DNA of 64,000 bases from Protopterus annectens (taxonomy: Eukaryota; Chordata; Ceratodontiformes; Protopteridae), in assembly GCF_019279795.1 (NCBI RefSeq), contig NC_056731.1:861902986-861966985 (forward strand), given 5' to 3'. Positions within the stretch are counted from its first letter, which is position 1. Every line of letters starts with the position of its first letter. A program made the position numbers and the translations under genes. Positions 1 to 11,768 of the stretch are shown piece after piece. The notes below the pieces were generated by a model, which was not told the origin of the DNA, made no database searches, and saw nothing but the letters and a program-made list of their open reading frames with translations.

Positions 1-339
1 AGGGAGTAAAAGGTCTAACAAGCGGCCTAAGATGAATGGTACCCTTCAGGAAGGCCCTACATAATCTGTGAGACATCAAATTAGAACCTTCAGCTCCGAG
101 ATGAAAATTCAAAATTGCAGCCAAATGAACTCTAATAGTGGCAGCTGCAGCACCTTCATGAAAAAGCTTAGATAGAAACTCTAGGATACTAGCAATTGGG
201 GCAACATAAGGATCAGTGTTATTTTGGGTGGCCCAAAAAAAAAATCGCTTCCATTTGCTAGCATGCAACTTTATGGTGGAAGCTTTATGCGAAGATACAA
301 GAATATACTGTACCTCAGAGGAAAATTCGTGTGACCTGG
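1..339 (-). pseudogene. DIRS tyrosine recombinase, N-terminal part only
   Basis: Downstream of the RNase H tail, the minus strand carries the start of the DIRS recombinase, recognised by similarity to the equivalent stretch at 26881-27120 (STIKLHASKWKRF compared with FYLSKWKRF). The family enzyme integrates the circular DNA copy. Only the first part lies in this window; the catalytic region is beyond base 1. It is part of a fossil. Confidence 0.6.
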
Positions 340-2144
340 CTAGGCTGGGAAACGAAGCAGTGAAGCTGTTAGTCTGAGGGAATGAAAGGAGGGATGGAGG
401 GCCCCTGATGAATATGTCAGCAGATCTGGAACTGGGTCCAGAATCCAAGGTTCCTCCAGTTGATAGAGTCGGAGGAAGGGGAACCAAATCTGTCGAGGCC
501 AAAATGGGGCTATTAAGATTACAGTCCTTCCCAGGCTTTTAGCTTTCTGCAAGAATTTTGGAATCAGGGGTATAGGTGGGAAGGCATATATGAGTCCTGG
601 GGGCCAATCGTGCATGAGCGAGTCCCTTAGGCTATCCCCCGGAGGGGGATTTAGAGCAAAGCAGCTTCTGCATTTGGCATTCATAGGGGATGCAAACAGG
701 TTGCAGCAAGGCTGGCCTCATCTGTGGAAAATCATCTCAGTAACTGTCTTTGACAGACCACTTGTGTGTTAACAGAATGACTCTGCTCAGTTTGTCCGCT
801 ATCACGTTGGATTTCCCTGGGATATGCATTGCTATCAGAAAGCGCCCGGTGAACACTGCCCACTGCCAAATTCTCAAGGCCTCTTGACACGGGGGGGGGG
901 TAAGACCTGGTTCCTCCTTGCTTGTTGATGTACCAGACCACAGACATGTTGTCTGTCTGTATCCCAATCCCTAGAGGAAGAGAGTCGTGGAAGTGCTGCA
1001 ACGCCAAAAGCACCGCTCTCAGCTCCAGAACACTGATGTACAACTGTGACTCTATCTCCAACCAGGTGCCTTGGGCTGTTCTTCCCTGAAAAAGTCCCCC
1101 CATCAGAGAAGCGTCCGTGGTCACCGTGGCTGACGGCTGGGGGAGAAACAAATGGTCGACCCACTGGAACTTGGTGGCTGATCAACCACCAGCGAAGATC
1201 CTTCTTGCAAGAGTCCGTAATCATGATTAAGAATGACACTGGAAGTTGCTGGTAAGACCACTGGGTGAAGAGTAACCATTGAATAATCCGCATGTGCATA
1301 TGCTCCAGGGGAACTGCTATGAGTGTAGCTGCTATAGTACCTAGTAGCTTCAGTACTTAAGAGTTCAGTACTTTTCTGCTCTGCAAAATGTCTGACACCT
1401 GGTTTCGGAGAGTGGCTGTTCTGTCCAGGGGCAATTTTACTGTGGCGGTGGTGTCTAGTTCTGCTCTGATAAAGGAGATACGCTGCGATGGCGACAACTC
1501 AGACTTTTCGAAATTGATAGTGATGCCTAACTGAGAGCAGAGATTGAGAGTGTGATCCCTGGACAGAATTAATTGATGCCTGGAGGTGGCAGTAAGGAGC
1601 CAGTCATCCAGATACGGAAACACTTGGAATCCTAGATGCCTCAGGTGAGCCATAACCACTGCCATGCATTTGGTAAACACTCTGGGGGCTGTTGTGAGTC
1701 CAAAGGGCAGTGCTCGGAATTGGTAGTGACAGGCTCCCAGCCGGAAACAAAGATGATGTCTGGATGGTCCGGCCATTTTGATATGGTAGTACGCATCCTT
1801 GAGATCTATAGAGCACATCCAATCACCCATTCCGAGGAATGGGAGAATAGACTGAAGCGTGACCATCCAAAACTTCTCTTCTTTACAAATGTGTTGAGTC
1901 TGCTGAGATCCAAGATAGGTCTCCAGTCCCCTGTCTTCTTTGGAACTAAAAAGAATCTGGAGTAAGTTCCGGAGCCTATCTGGTCTGCTGGGACTGGCTG
2001 GATGACTCTTTTCTCCTGCAACCTCTGGATTTCTATGGCTGCCTGATCCCTGAGACTGGGTGGAATGTCTGGGATTTTTTTCTGAACAGGTGGGGCTTCT
2101 AAGAATGGAATGATGTAACCTCTGGTAACAATGCTTTGTACCAA
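340..2144 (-). pseudogene. DIRS reverse transcriptase and RNase H region
   Basis: Minus-strand reading shows the DIRS-type RT: a DWRPILDLSRLN block, then SIDLKDAYYHI, then FGLTTAPRVFTK and the catalytic-site stretch FPYLDDWLL (LDD in place of the usual YXDD, as is normal in DIRS). An RNase H region follows (TDASLMGG, TDNMSVVWYINKQGG), and the C-terminal DIRS signature PPGLIYAFPPIPLIPK...APFWP lies near 380-620. These are the enzymes that copy the element's RNA and remove the RNA strand. The copy is broken in several places. Confidence 0.88.
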
Positions 2145-2456
2145 GAATCTCTTGTAATTCCTAGCCAGGCACCCGGATACAAAGCCAAGCGACCCCCAAA
2201 TGCCTCCAGAGTAGGACAGTTGGGCTTCCTTTCAGGAATGCTGATAGGGCTTACCAAGGAACTTGTCCCCTGTCACCATGGTTCTGTGGACCCCCTCTGC
2301 CGCTGGGGTGACGTCTTCCATTATTACCCCATCCTCTGCTCCTGGAGGGGGGTTCACTACGTGTGTTCTGGAAATCTCCTTAGGACTTTCGGAACCACAT
2401 TTTTCCACCTTTCTGCCCTTTGGGTTATGGTCTGGTAGGGGTGGAAAAATGGATTC

Positions 2457-4449
2457 CTATGGCAGATAGAGTCTTTCCCTCTTGCTCACACCTAGTGAGA
2501 GTCTCCTTGACTTTGGGCCCGAAAAGAGATGAGCCATTGAATGGGGTACTGAAAAGGAAGACTTGAAGGCTTCCGCAAAGGAGCATAAGTGCATCCAGGA
2601 ATGTCTCCTAAGAGCTACTGCTGAACACGCTGCCCAACTTGAACCATCGGCTGCATAAGAAATGAGCCACATGGACAAGCTAACTATGGAAATAAGGGTA
2701 TTAAGCTGGGCTGTCACCTTCTCAGAGACACCTCCATCTGTACTACCCTGCAGAGTATCTCCGAGCTCTTTTAGGAGATCTCTTTGAAGACAGGTAATAT
2801 GAGTCAAGTAGTTAAGCAATCGCATAGCAAAGGTCGCAGAACTAAAGATGCATTTCCTGTACCTGTCCATAGTCCTGGAATCCCTATTAGGAGGATGGAC
2901 AGTAGAAGAGGTTTTATATGTCTCTTTCTTGGTGGCCGCCACCACCACCATGGCATCAACCAGAGCTCCCTTAGTGAGGAACATCTTGCCTGGGGGAGAT
3001 GATAAACTTGTTGGGCCTCTGAGGGACCGGTTCCATAGTATCAGGAGACTCCCACGCCCTTCGAGCAACCAATTCCATTAGTTCGTCGAAAGGTGGAGTC
3101 AACCAGGAGGTGGAAGGTTGAGACCCAAAGGCCTTCAGGAGCACCAACTCATCCACAGTAGGGCTAACGGACTGCCAATCACCCCTCTGCTTAAGGACTT
3201 TCAGGATATCAGCAAAGGAGATATCCTCCGAGGGGGACCATGGGGACACTTCTGATTCCTCTAAGTCAGTGTCTGATGTCAAAGATTCCTGCGGGAATCT
3301 AAATGCCTCCTCTTACAAAGTTTCTTCCCAGGAACCTCATCAGTGGGAGCTTTTGGTGAGGTCTCAGTAGAACAAGGGTCACCCGATGGGGTTACCTGAG
3401 GTGCTGGGCCTTGACGCTTCACAAAGACCTGTGATGTAGAGGCAGAAAGTGGCACTTTAGGGGAGGAAGAGGAGGGACCTGATGAAGTGAGTGTCATGGA
3501 TGACATAACCCTCCTCATAGCATCAAAGGCTCCACTGCTCCGACCCGAGGAAGCTGCCAGTTCCAAAGAAGATGGCAACTTCCCTGGTGCCAAGACAGTG
3601 GGCTCTGAGCCAGAGGATGGAGCCGAGCTCATCCGTGCCGATGCTCTGAGAGGAAGGGTCAGAACTGATGCATCGGTTCAACCCCCCCCCCCCGGAACTG
3701 ACCAAAACGTGACGGCTCCCAGACTCTTCCAATGGAACCGAAGAAGTCAGGGTGATACATCCAATGGCACTGGGACAGGCCTTGGCTCCAAAGGCTCCAC
3801 AATCATCAGATCCTCCTCCCCCTGCTCGAAAGGCCCTACTTGGCTTGGAGGAGTAGTCGTCACAGCAGGTGCAATGGTCTTAGGCCCTGAAATCGGTTGG
3901 GTTGAGGCCGATAATAATTTAGCCAGTTTCCGGGTTCTCAAGAAGCCTCTGCACCACCCGGTCCACATCCACATCAGATGGGGTCCTCGAAGAATGAGTC
4001 GAAGGAACTGAAGAAGCCACCGATTGAAGAATAGACGATCTCAAGGTTTTGGAGACCGGCTCCAAGACCGGGCACCAGCTCCGAAACACTGGCTCAGTGC
4101 ACGGCTCCGAAGACTGTGGAGCCGGCGACTGCACCTTCACAGTAAGGCTTGGAGCTGATGACTTGGGCTCTGAGGAAGACTTTGACCCTTTCGATGACTT
4201 GGAGGTCTGGTCAGCCTTGTCCAAGGACTCCTGAAAATCTGGCTTCAATAACCCTCTATCCACCAACTTCCTTCTTCTTTCAAGCAGCACCCTGCTACTG
4301 AAGGAATGGCAGATAGAGCAATCCTCCTGGAGGTGAACTGGCCCCAAGCAATAGACACAATTCACATGGGTGTAAATGATGAACATTTTCTCCCAGCATT
4401 TTGGGCACTTTTTAAATCCTGGTTTTTGCTTCTCCTTTTGATCAGCCAT
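2457..4449 (-). pseudogene. DIRS gag-like region
   Basis: The region begins with a lysine-rich start (MADQKEKQKPGFKKC) followed by a cysteine/histidine cluster (CPKC, CVYC, CSIC), then long serine- and proline-rich stretches. The same opening layout recurs in the DIRS gag at 28737-31312, with a comparable Cys cluster (CQDC, CVYC, CSIC). This repetition in two copies is the main reason for the call. The family protein is thought to be a nucleocapsid-like RNA-binding structural protein. It is a broken fossil. Confidence 0.6.
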
Positions 4450-4864
4450 ACTAGGAGCAACACCAACAGTAAGCACTAATTTGAAGACAAGGGAATACTA
4501 TATAACAACAACACACACAACACACTGCAAACTCTAACTACTATACAAACTCTTAAGTTGTCAGACCACTAAACAACTATCAAAACTACAGTAACACTAA
4601 ATCTTTGCTATCTAATAACAAGCTAAATACACTCTTCTAACTATGTAAACACATGCTAAACAGGATAGGGAATTAATAAACTAAGGCATGGCCAAAGGCC
4701 CAAGAGCAGCTGCTCTGAAAAAGACGAATCTCATCAAAACTCTGGAAAAAACTAAATCAACAAAGGCTAACTAGCCCAATAAACAGTCTAACCATATAAG
4801 GTGTAATTATCCAAGAAATAAAACTTAGCTATAAAGCCTAAAGTTAGAAAAAATTGTTACAAAC

Positions 4865-5035
4865 TGGCCCAAGCTCTCTGACGACCTCCGATCTGTTGCA
4901 GCGGCAAACTAGATCTGAGGTAGTACAGACAGCATCATGGGATAGGGTCCTGGCCTCGAGCTGCTCTGAGAACTTCACCTAGTAAAGCGGCTGTCTCGAA
5001 CCCATGTGTAAGAATGAATGGCGAGATTGAACAAC
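4865..5035. repeat. Right terminal inverted repeat of the first DIRS
   Basis: This stretch aligns by eye with 33350-33524, the right terminal repeat of the second DIRS. Shared blocks include GCGGCAAA-GATCTGAGGTA, a GGTCCTGGC/GAGTCTTAGCTGGAG-like block and the terminal AAGAATGAATG. The partner repeat at the left end lies outside the window. Confidence 0.6.
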
Positions 5036-5104
5036 TTCACATTAATAATTCTGATTACAAAATTGACAAGTATTTAAAGACAAATGTTACTAATAAACAT
5101 AATG
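5036..5104 (+). mobile_element. L1-like LINE, upstream fragment
   Basis: This short stretch reads EQLHINNSDYKIDKYLKTNVTNKHN in the plus frame and ends with the 16 bases ACTAATAAACATAATG, which recur at 12801-12816. Downstream of that second copy the reading continues as L1-type reverse transcriptase. The fragment is therefore the 5' continuation of the L1 at 12801-15447, separated from it by the Penelope-like insertion at 5105-12800. It abuts the DIRS on its left, so it cannot be told whether the L1 is 5'-truncated here or was cut by the DIRS. Confidence 0.7.
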
Positions 5105-5229
5105 GTGAAAAAAACACCCTTGCAGGTCCAGCGCCTTTAAACTCCTGGATTCAGATAGCTGTGTACAAAGTTCTTTATAATCGACAGGTTATGTTGTAAA
5201 GAAGAACGCCAATAAACGAAAAAACCCAA

Positions 5230-5300
5230 ATTGAAATTTTATTAAGCTTAAAAACAAGCTTTTCGTCGGCGCTCTGCACCAACTTCCTCAGAAAACAAAC
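5230..5300 (-). ncRNA. Candidate hammerhead-ribozyme-like motif in the Penelope 3' region
   Basis: On the minus strand CTGAGGA (5285-5291) fits the hammerhead box CUGANGA. It is followed by a stem-loop in which GTTGG pairs with CCGAC, then GAAA (5261-5264), then a third stem made of two AAGCTT copies. Hammerhead motifs are established for Penelope-like elements. Stem I is weak here, and in the right-arm copy at 7458-7510 the GAAA core is altered. It may be a decayed motif or a look-alike. Confidence 0.4.
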
Positions 5301-5838
5301 TGCACCACACATTTGTCTCACTATAAATACATCACTACTCAACTCAGATGCGCCCCCCTAGTGGCTCCCCTTTAAAAAGCACATAATTACACTTTGAAAT
5401 TTTTAACTAAGAAGCGGCCAAAATATTCAACAATTTGGTATCTACTACTCATACCTGCCATCAATGCTGGTAAACCTATAATGCTCCAAATATTGAATTT
5501 TAAAGCCACCATAATTATATATTAATACAAATAATAAAATGTGTCAATAACCACAAGAAAAATTATAATATATGTTAAAAATAAGTATAAAAATGGAAAA
5601 GAATTCCCACAAGTGTTAATATAAATATTGATATAAAAAATAAATGGCGAACACAAATATAATGAAAAATGGTGAGACCCAAAAATATATTCCCAGATGG
5701 CATTAAGTCTCTCCAGGGGGCTTCACCTCACTAGGCTTCTCAATTTGAGGAAGCAACTGATGGAAAGTATACTGTTAAGTCAGGGTAAATGGTAAGTTTC
5801 CAACTTAAGTTGCCACATCAACTCCTTGCATTCTAGTC

Positions 5839-6314
5839 TTAAAGAATCGGGTCCCCCCATAAACTCTGGTTTAGCTGATCGATCACTGTAAATGAAAATC
5901 CGTGGCCTGGGTTATCTAATATATGTTTGGCCAGAGCGTTGTCGACCTTCCTGTTCCTGATGGAATATAAGTGCTCGTATACCCGTTCCTGTAGTTTCCT
6001 ATCAGTCTTGCCAATGTAGAAACCTGGACAGACCGAACACTGGGCTAAATATACCACCCGATTGCTGGCACAATTGAATCTTCCTTGTATGAGATACTTC
6101 TTGTCCCTGATGGAAAAAGCTGAACTTGCTTTTATGTATCTGCAGTACCTGCACATGTTACATTTGAACATCCCAGATCTGGGGAGGCACCAGCAACTTT
6201 GGACTCCAGGATGTTTTTGATGTTAAGGCCCCTCCTGAAAGTAACCGCCGATTTTGTTGCAGAATTGAGTTTGGAAGTGCAGGGGAAGAGGGCCAATGGC
6301 CACTTCTGCCTCAT
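5839..6314 (-). pseudogene. Penelope-like GIY-YIG endonuclease region, left arm
   Basis: The minus strand encodes a cysteine-rich knuckle (CNMCRYCRYI), then VVYLAQCSVCPGFYIGKTDRKLQERVYEHL, which is the GIY-YIG nuclease core in its Penelope form, and the downstream NALAKHILDNPGH block. The nuclease makes the target nick that primes reverse transcription. Upstream is VTFRRGLNIKNILESK, the linker after the reverse transcriptase. No RT core is present, so the copy is 5'-truncated just before this linker. A frame change separates the linker from the knuckle near 6140-6180. It is similar to, but not identical with, the plus-strand copy at 6400-7026. Confidence 0.85.
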
Positions 6315-6399
6315 TTTGGGGAATATGGAGGATGGGTCTTTAGGTTTACCTCACCTCGTCAGTGAGTCTGATACTTTCAATTGTACTTTTGTAATTTCA

Positions 6400-7026
6400 T
6401 TCAACTTGGATGCAATGGACATTGTGTCCATTATAAAGAAAAACTGGCGCTTATTAACCACCGAGTCAATAGGAGCATTTGGACTATTCTCGCCCCCTAA
6501 GGTTACTTTCAGGAGGGGCCTTAACATCAAAAACATCCTGGAGTCCAAAGTTGCTGGTGCCTCCCCCAGATCTGGGATGTTCAAATGTAACATGTGCAGG
6601 TACTGCAGATACATAAAAGCAAGTTCAGCTTTTTCCATCAGGGACAAGAAGTATCTCATACAAGGAAGATTCAATTGTGCCAGCAATCGGGTGGTATATT
6701 TAGCCCAGTGTTTGGTCTGGCCAGGTTTCTACATCGGCAAGACTGATAGGAAAGTACAGGAACGGTTATACGAGCACTTATATGCCATCAAGAAGGGGAA
6801 GGTCGACAACGCTCTGGCCAAACATATATTAGATAACCCAGGCCACGAATTTTCATTTACAGTGATCGATCAGCTAAACCAAGACTTTATGGGGGAACCC
6901 GATTCTTTAAGACTGGAATGCAAGGAGTTGATGTGGCAACTTAAGTTGGAAGCTTACCATTTACCTGGACTTAACAGTATGCTTTCCATCAGTTGCTTCC
7001 TCAAATTGAGAAGCCTATTGAGGTGA
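6400..7026 (+). pseudogene. Penelope-like RT C-terminus and GIY-YIG endonuclease, right arm
   Basis: The plus-strand reading starts with the end of the reverse transcriptase (MDIVSIIKKNWRLLTTE...LFSPPKVTFRRGLNIKNIL), passes through the CNMCRYCRYI knuckle and reaches the GIY-YIG core (GFYIGKTDRKVQERLYEHL), ending at 7026. The frame is open from 6199, but the part before about 6330 is antisense of the left arm and not part of this gene. One cysteine of the VCPGFYIG neighbourhood seen in the left arm is replaced (CLVWPGFYIG). The copy is 5'-truncated and cannot make a full Penelope protein. Confidence 0.85.
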
Positions 7027-7683
7027 AACCCCCTGGAGTGACTTAATGCCATCTGGGAACATATTTTTGGGTCTCACCATTTTTCATTATATTTGTGTTC
7101 ACCATTTATTGTTTATATCAATGTTTATATTAACACTTGTGGGAATTTTTTTCCACTTTTATACTTATTTTTAACATATATTATCATTTTTCTTGTGGTT
7201 ATTGACACATTTTATCATTTGTATTTATATATAATTATGGTGGCTTTTAGATTCAATATTTGGAGCATTATAGGTTTACCAGCATTGATCGCAGGTATGA
7301 GTAGTAGATACCAAATTGTTAAATATTTTGGCCGCTTCTTAGTTAAAAATTTCAAAGTGTAATTATGTGCTTTTTAAAGGGGGAGCCACTAGGGGGCGCA
7401 TCTGAGTTGAGTAGTGATGTATTTATAGTGAGACAAATGTGTGGTGCAGTTTGATTTCTGAGGAAGTTGGTGCAGAGCGCAGACAAAAAGCTTGTTTTTA
7501 AGCTTAATAAAATTTCAATTTGGGTTTTTTTGTTTATTGGCATTCTTGTTTACAACATAACCTGTGGATTATAGGTTCATAGGTTCATAGGTTCATACTA
7601 GGCTATCTGCCCTAGGGCATTTATAAGCCTAGCCAGAGTTGTGTGGCTTTCACCACCCCTTAGGTTGAAGAATACTATACCCA

Positions 7684-10622
7684 TTAGTTTGCCGTGCCTC
7701 TGTCCAGCAGTGATACAGAGATGATCCCCGGGGTAAACCTACGATCTCCCATCCACTGGTCAAGATTCCTCTTGAACAGAGCCAGCGAGGTGCTCTTTCT
7801 CACATGGACTGGGATTCTGTTCCACAGCATAGGGAGTCTCTGGGTGATGAATCTGTCCCTCCAGCACGTCCTATTTATATCCGTGTTGAGGTTTAAGTCT
7901 CTTGCTCTTGTGGCTCTGGTGGATTTGGATTTTTTGAGGTGGAGCATGTCCATTAATTCTGGGTTGGACATGGCCTTGTATGTCAGGCACAGGTCACCTC
8001 TGAGCAGACGGTATGCGACTGAATAGAGCTGGAGTTTCTTCAGTCGGGCAGCATATGGCATATTTTTGAGCCCCTTTATCCTTTTGGTGAGGAACTTTTG
8101 GGGTCTTTCCAATTGCTGCAGGTGTCGGGTAAGATACATTCCGAATGGGGCATTGTACTCAATCATTGGTCTGATAAGTGAAGAGTACAGGGAAACAATG
8201 ACCTCCCTTGATCTGGATTTGAATCCCTTCATAATCAGGTGGGCAATGTAGAAGGTCCTCCTAACCACTTTGGCAATGTGAGTGTCAAAAGAAAGGTTAC
8301 TGTCAACTTGGGTCCCCAGGTCCCTGATAACCTCTTCTGTGCTTAATGGATTGCCACCTATGTGGTAACTTGGGGTTACCTTGTTTTTACCAAAGGGTAT
8401 GACTATACATTTTTGGCGTTTAGCTTAAGGCCATGGCTCTGGCACCAGTTATCCGTTTCTATGAGACCTCTCTGAAGGATATCTGTGTCTGATGGATTTT
8501 CAACTATGGCCCAGTTTGCAGTCATCTGCAAACTTTGTCAGCCACAATCCTCCTATGTTTGCCTGCACTTCTGAAAAGTAGATGCCGAACAAGAGGGGGC
8601 CCAGGACTGAGCCCTGTGGGACACCGCTTGTGACCGGCTTGGAGTCTGACATGGCACCAGCAACTCTAACCCTGTGGGTTCTGTCCTTGAGCCAGTTTGC
8701 AACCCATCTTGTGACATATGGGTTTACATTTAAGCTGGTGAGCTTTTCTATGATACCCGAGTGGGGTATTGTGTCGAAAGCTTTTGCAAGGTCAAGGTAG
8801 GCTGTGTGAACTGCCTTACCCTCATCAATGGCCTTGATGACTGTTTCAAAAAAGTTGACCAAGTTCAGGAGGCATGATCTGCCCTTGACAAAGCCGAATT
8901 GGGTAGGATCCAATGTCTGTAGGTCCCCTATGTCTTTATTTATGAGTTCCATTATGATCCTCTCCATAGCTTTGCAGACCAGGCTTGTTAAGCTTATGGG
9001 GCGGTAATTACCAGGGTCCGTAGAAGCACCGCCTTTGTGGAGTGGGACCACAGTTGCCGTATGCCACTCTTTGGGTACGTATCCTGTGGTAAGGCTAAGA
9101 TTAAACAGCAGCCTTATGTGTGGGTTTAGTTCCTCATTGAGTTCGTAGCACACAGCCGGGGACACCATCCGTCCCATTGATGCTGTGTTTTAGCTTTAGA
9201 GAGAGCAGCTCTCACCTGGGCATTTGCGATGATTGGGAGGCTACACTCTGCTGGGATAGATATTTCTCCTTTGGGGAGGGAGGGGAGAAATTTTCACTGA
9301 ACCTGTCTGCCAGTATGTTTGCAATGTCTGTGGGTTCAGTGATTTTTGTATAATTTTGGACTAATTCTGAGCATATCTGGGAGTTTCCACCCAGATTTCT
9401 AACATAGCTAAAGAAGGCCTTATGATTGTCTTTTGAGTCCTTGGCGATTTTTCTCTCAAAGTTGGCCTTGGATGATTTTATGAGTGATCGTAGTTTTTTA
9501 CTAGTATTGATCAGAGATGTCTTCCCTTTTAAGGATTTTGCTCTATCTTGAAGTAGCTTTCTCCTCTTGTTGTAAAGTTTGTTTATGGCTGGGGTCCACA
9601 AGATCGGGTGCTTGCCTTTGGTGGAAAGGGTCTTGATTTTATTCGGGATTGCTTGATCCATGCAATCCTGGAGGTGCTCGTAGAAAGCATTTGTAAGGGA
9701 TTCAGCAGCGTGGGTTGTGGTTTCCAATGGCTCAGGGGCCTTGAAGGATACCACACCAGTCTTAAGAAGTGTGGTTGGCTTTTGAGAAGTTCTTCACTGT
9801 GGTCTTTTTTGTTGGGAGTGGGGGTGGGATGTGGATCTCCAGTGAGATTAGTTTATGGTCTGATCTCACCAATGAGGGATATACTTCCGGTGTGGAGCAT
9901 TTTGTCCCCATGTTTGTGATGATCAGGTCTAGTATATTTTCACCTCTTGTGGGAATGGTGACAAGTTGTTCCATAGCATTTGAGTTTATGAACTCCAGGA
10001 ACCTTTGGGCTAGGGTATTGGGGCTTGAGTAATGTTCCCAGTCTATGTTTGGGTAGTTGAAGTCACCCAATATGATAGTGTTTGGAGAGACATTTATACT
10101 CTCCAGTGTCTTCAGGAAGGCTGTGTGGGGTTCCTGAGTTTGAGAGGGTGGCCTGTAACATGCTACAAACTGTAGAGCAGTTTTGCCTATGGTTAATTGC
10201 ACCTGAATGGTCTCTGATGCTTTGTGAGTTGCCACCAGCCTGGAGGTGTGGGTATCCTTGATGAATATGGATACACCCCCTCCTTTTGTGGTACGGTCTG
10301 GGTTTTGGGGCTGGAACGCATGATATGAGGTAAAACCTAATAGTGCCGGGGTGCTCTCAGGAGCCTTGAACCAGGTTTCAGTCACAGCACAGACATCGAT
10401 GTTCTCCATACTGAGGAGGGCTTCTAGGGCGTGCATCTTGAGATTTAGACTTCTGGCATTGAGCAGCATTACCCTTAGTTTTTTTCCATTATTGTTATCT
10501 AGGACGGTGGGTTTAGAATTTGAGCCTTGTCTAAAAAAGGCACTATGGGGGTGGCAAGAGCCTTTGCCAATATCCGGAAACCCAGGGGTGACAGGTGCAA
10601 GCCATCCCTTGCGAAGCAGCAT
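7684..10622 (-). pseudogene. CR1 ORF2: endonuclease and reverse transcriptase, frame broken
   Basis: The first part (9762-10622) is an APE-type endonuclease with LNARSL, TETWF, GGGVSIFI, YRPPS, GDFNYPNID, LDLIITN and SDH blocks. It is followed by a linker (9212-9754) and the reverse transcriptase (8500-9177) with YRPISLTSL, YLDLAKAFDTIPH, GVPQGSVLGPLLF and the catalytic FADD. The C-terminal region (7684-8268) has the CR1 pattern VSLYSSLIRPMIEYN. Coding continues across frame breaks near 9755-9761, near 9180-9210 and in 8270-8500, so this copy cannot make an unbroken ORF2 protein. The related copy at 31724-33221 reads through part of the same region. Confidence 0.9.
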
Positions 10623-11473
10623 GGCTTGTCAAGCATGTCATTCCAGGCAGACAGACATTGGATCCCCTTAGAATGACACCAGAAATTAAGCCAATTATTA
10701 AAACTGATCATTTTGTCTCTGTATTGTGGCATCATTCTTGGTGAAGGTAGGATACTGCTCAGGGTCAGGGTCATACCAGCCTGGGCTACATAATCTGAGA
10801 GCTCCTTTATGTCTCTTTTCATGTAGTCCAGGGAGGTACGTCTCAGGTCATTCACACCGGCATGGACAATGACTGAGTCATACTTGTACTTGCTGTGGAG
10901 TGACCTGAGTGCTTGTGTTATGTGGCGGATTCTAGAGCCCGACAGGCAGCTTACTGTGACCCTCTCCTTGTTCAGTCTGGTGAGTGGGACATCAGTGTGT
11001 CTGACTATGGAGTCACCTATGACAAGTGTGTCTGGCATTGTGTTTGGCCTTAAGGGCTGTGACTGATTTGCACACTGACTTTGTGATCTATGTATTGCTT
11101 GTGTTATGCCATGAGGTGGCAGTTGTTTGGGTGTCTGCTTTGGAGGCCTCTGCTGTTTTGGTAGATTTTTGATCAGTGCCTCCGAGTATGTCTTTGTGTG
11201 TTTATGTGTTTGATTTGTAGTTATGATAGTTCTATGTGAGACTGGGTTTATGGTGTGTGTGGTTACCTTCTCCTCCTGTCTGGTTTTGCCAGTCCTGAGT
11301 TGAGAGAGCTCAGCCTCCAGTTTGGCTATATAGTTGCATCTCTTGCATGTATTTGTGTTTTGTGGGAGGAGGAGAGGGTTGTCTGTGTACATGAGGCAAT
11401 TGTAACATTGCCTCAATATTCCCAGATTCACCAGCTGAGCAGGAGAGGACGCTAGCAACTGACCCTTTGACAT
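10499..11473 (-). CDS. CR1 ORF1 protein with SGNH-like esterase domain
   Basis: This is an open frame of 324 residues. Near the N-terminus are two CxxC pairs (CYNC at about 23-26 and CKRC at about 43-46), which may bind zinc, followed by a short heptad stretch (YIAKLEAELSQLR) that may dimerise. The C-terminal half carries the blocks of an SGNH hydrolase: GDSIVRH with the serine, GVNDL with the asparagine, and DGLHLSPLG with the Asp-His pair. CR1 ORF1 proteins with an esterase domain are established; their role in the RNA particle is not well understood. The frame is intact and overlaps the start of ORF2 by 124 bases in another frame. The start was taken at the first Met upstream of the CxxC pairs. 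Confidence 0.85.
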   Translation of the reverse strand: MSKGQLLASSPAQLVNLGILRQCYNCLMYTDNPLLLPQNTNTCKRCNYIAKLEAELSQLRTGKTRQEEKVTTHTINPVSHRTIITTNQTHKHTKTYSEALIKNLPKQQRPPKQTPKQLPPHGITQAIHRSQSQCANQSQPLRPNTMPDTLVIGDSIVRHTDVPLTRLNKERVTVSCLSGSRIRHITQALRSLHSKYKYDSVIVHAGVNDLRRTSLDYMKRDIKELSDYVAQAGMTLTLSSILPSPRMMPQYRDKMISFNNWLNFWCHSKGIQCLSAWNDMLDKPCCFARDGLHLSPLGFRILAKALATPIVPFLDKAQILNPPS

Positions 11474-11768
11474 GCTAGAAGAAATGAAAGTTTGCTGTGT
11501 AACTGAGTCAGAAAGGACCTATAGGGAAGTGGGTACTCAAGGGGGTTTTAAGCTAGTGAAGTACTTTGTATAATATAGAAGTGCTTTACCTGACTAAAAA
11601 ATGCTTTAGGAACAAGTGCTGAGCTTTACAGATAGAGAATAGACTGTTTAGATTACAAGTAGAGCAGTTCTAAGGAAAAAAATGAAGAGCAGACTTTACG
11701 GAGCCAGAAATAGTTTAACCTTGTTTAACCGGCGCTGCGTGATGGTGCTCTAGTGGCAACTCCGCGCT

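Larger units (their letters stand above)
1..5035 (-). mobile_element. DIRS-type tyrosine-recombinase retrotransposon, fossil, left end outside window
   Basis: The minus strand carries, in DIRS order, a gag-like region, a reverse transcriptase plus RNase H region, and the start of a tyrosine recombinase that runs off the window at base 1. The right edge, at about 4865-5035, resembles the right terminal inverted repeat of the second DIRS at 25618-33524: both end in an AAGAATGAATG block followed by ATTGA(A)CAAC. DIRS elements replicate through RNA and are thought to integrate as circles using the recombinase, so they lack an integrase. The copy is broken in several places and is a fossil. It abuts the L1-like LINE at about 5036. 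Family assignment is firm; the exact right terminus is good to a few bases. Confidence 0.85.

Noticed and set aside
6199-6330. First third of the long plus-strand open frame 6199-7026
   Set aside because: It is antisense of the left Penelope arm and only by chance open in frame with the right arm's coding region.
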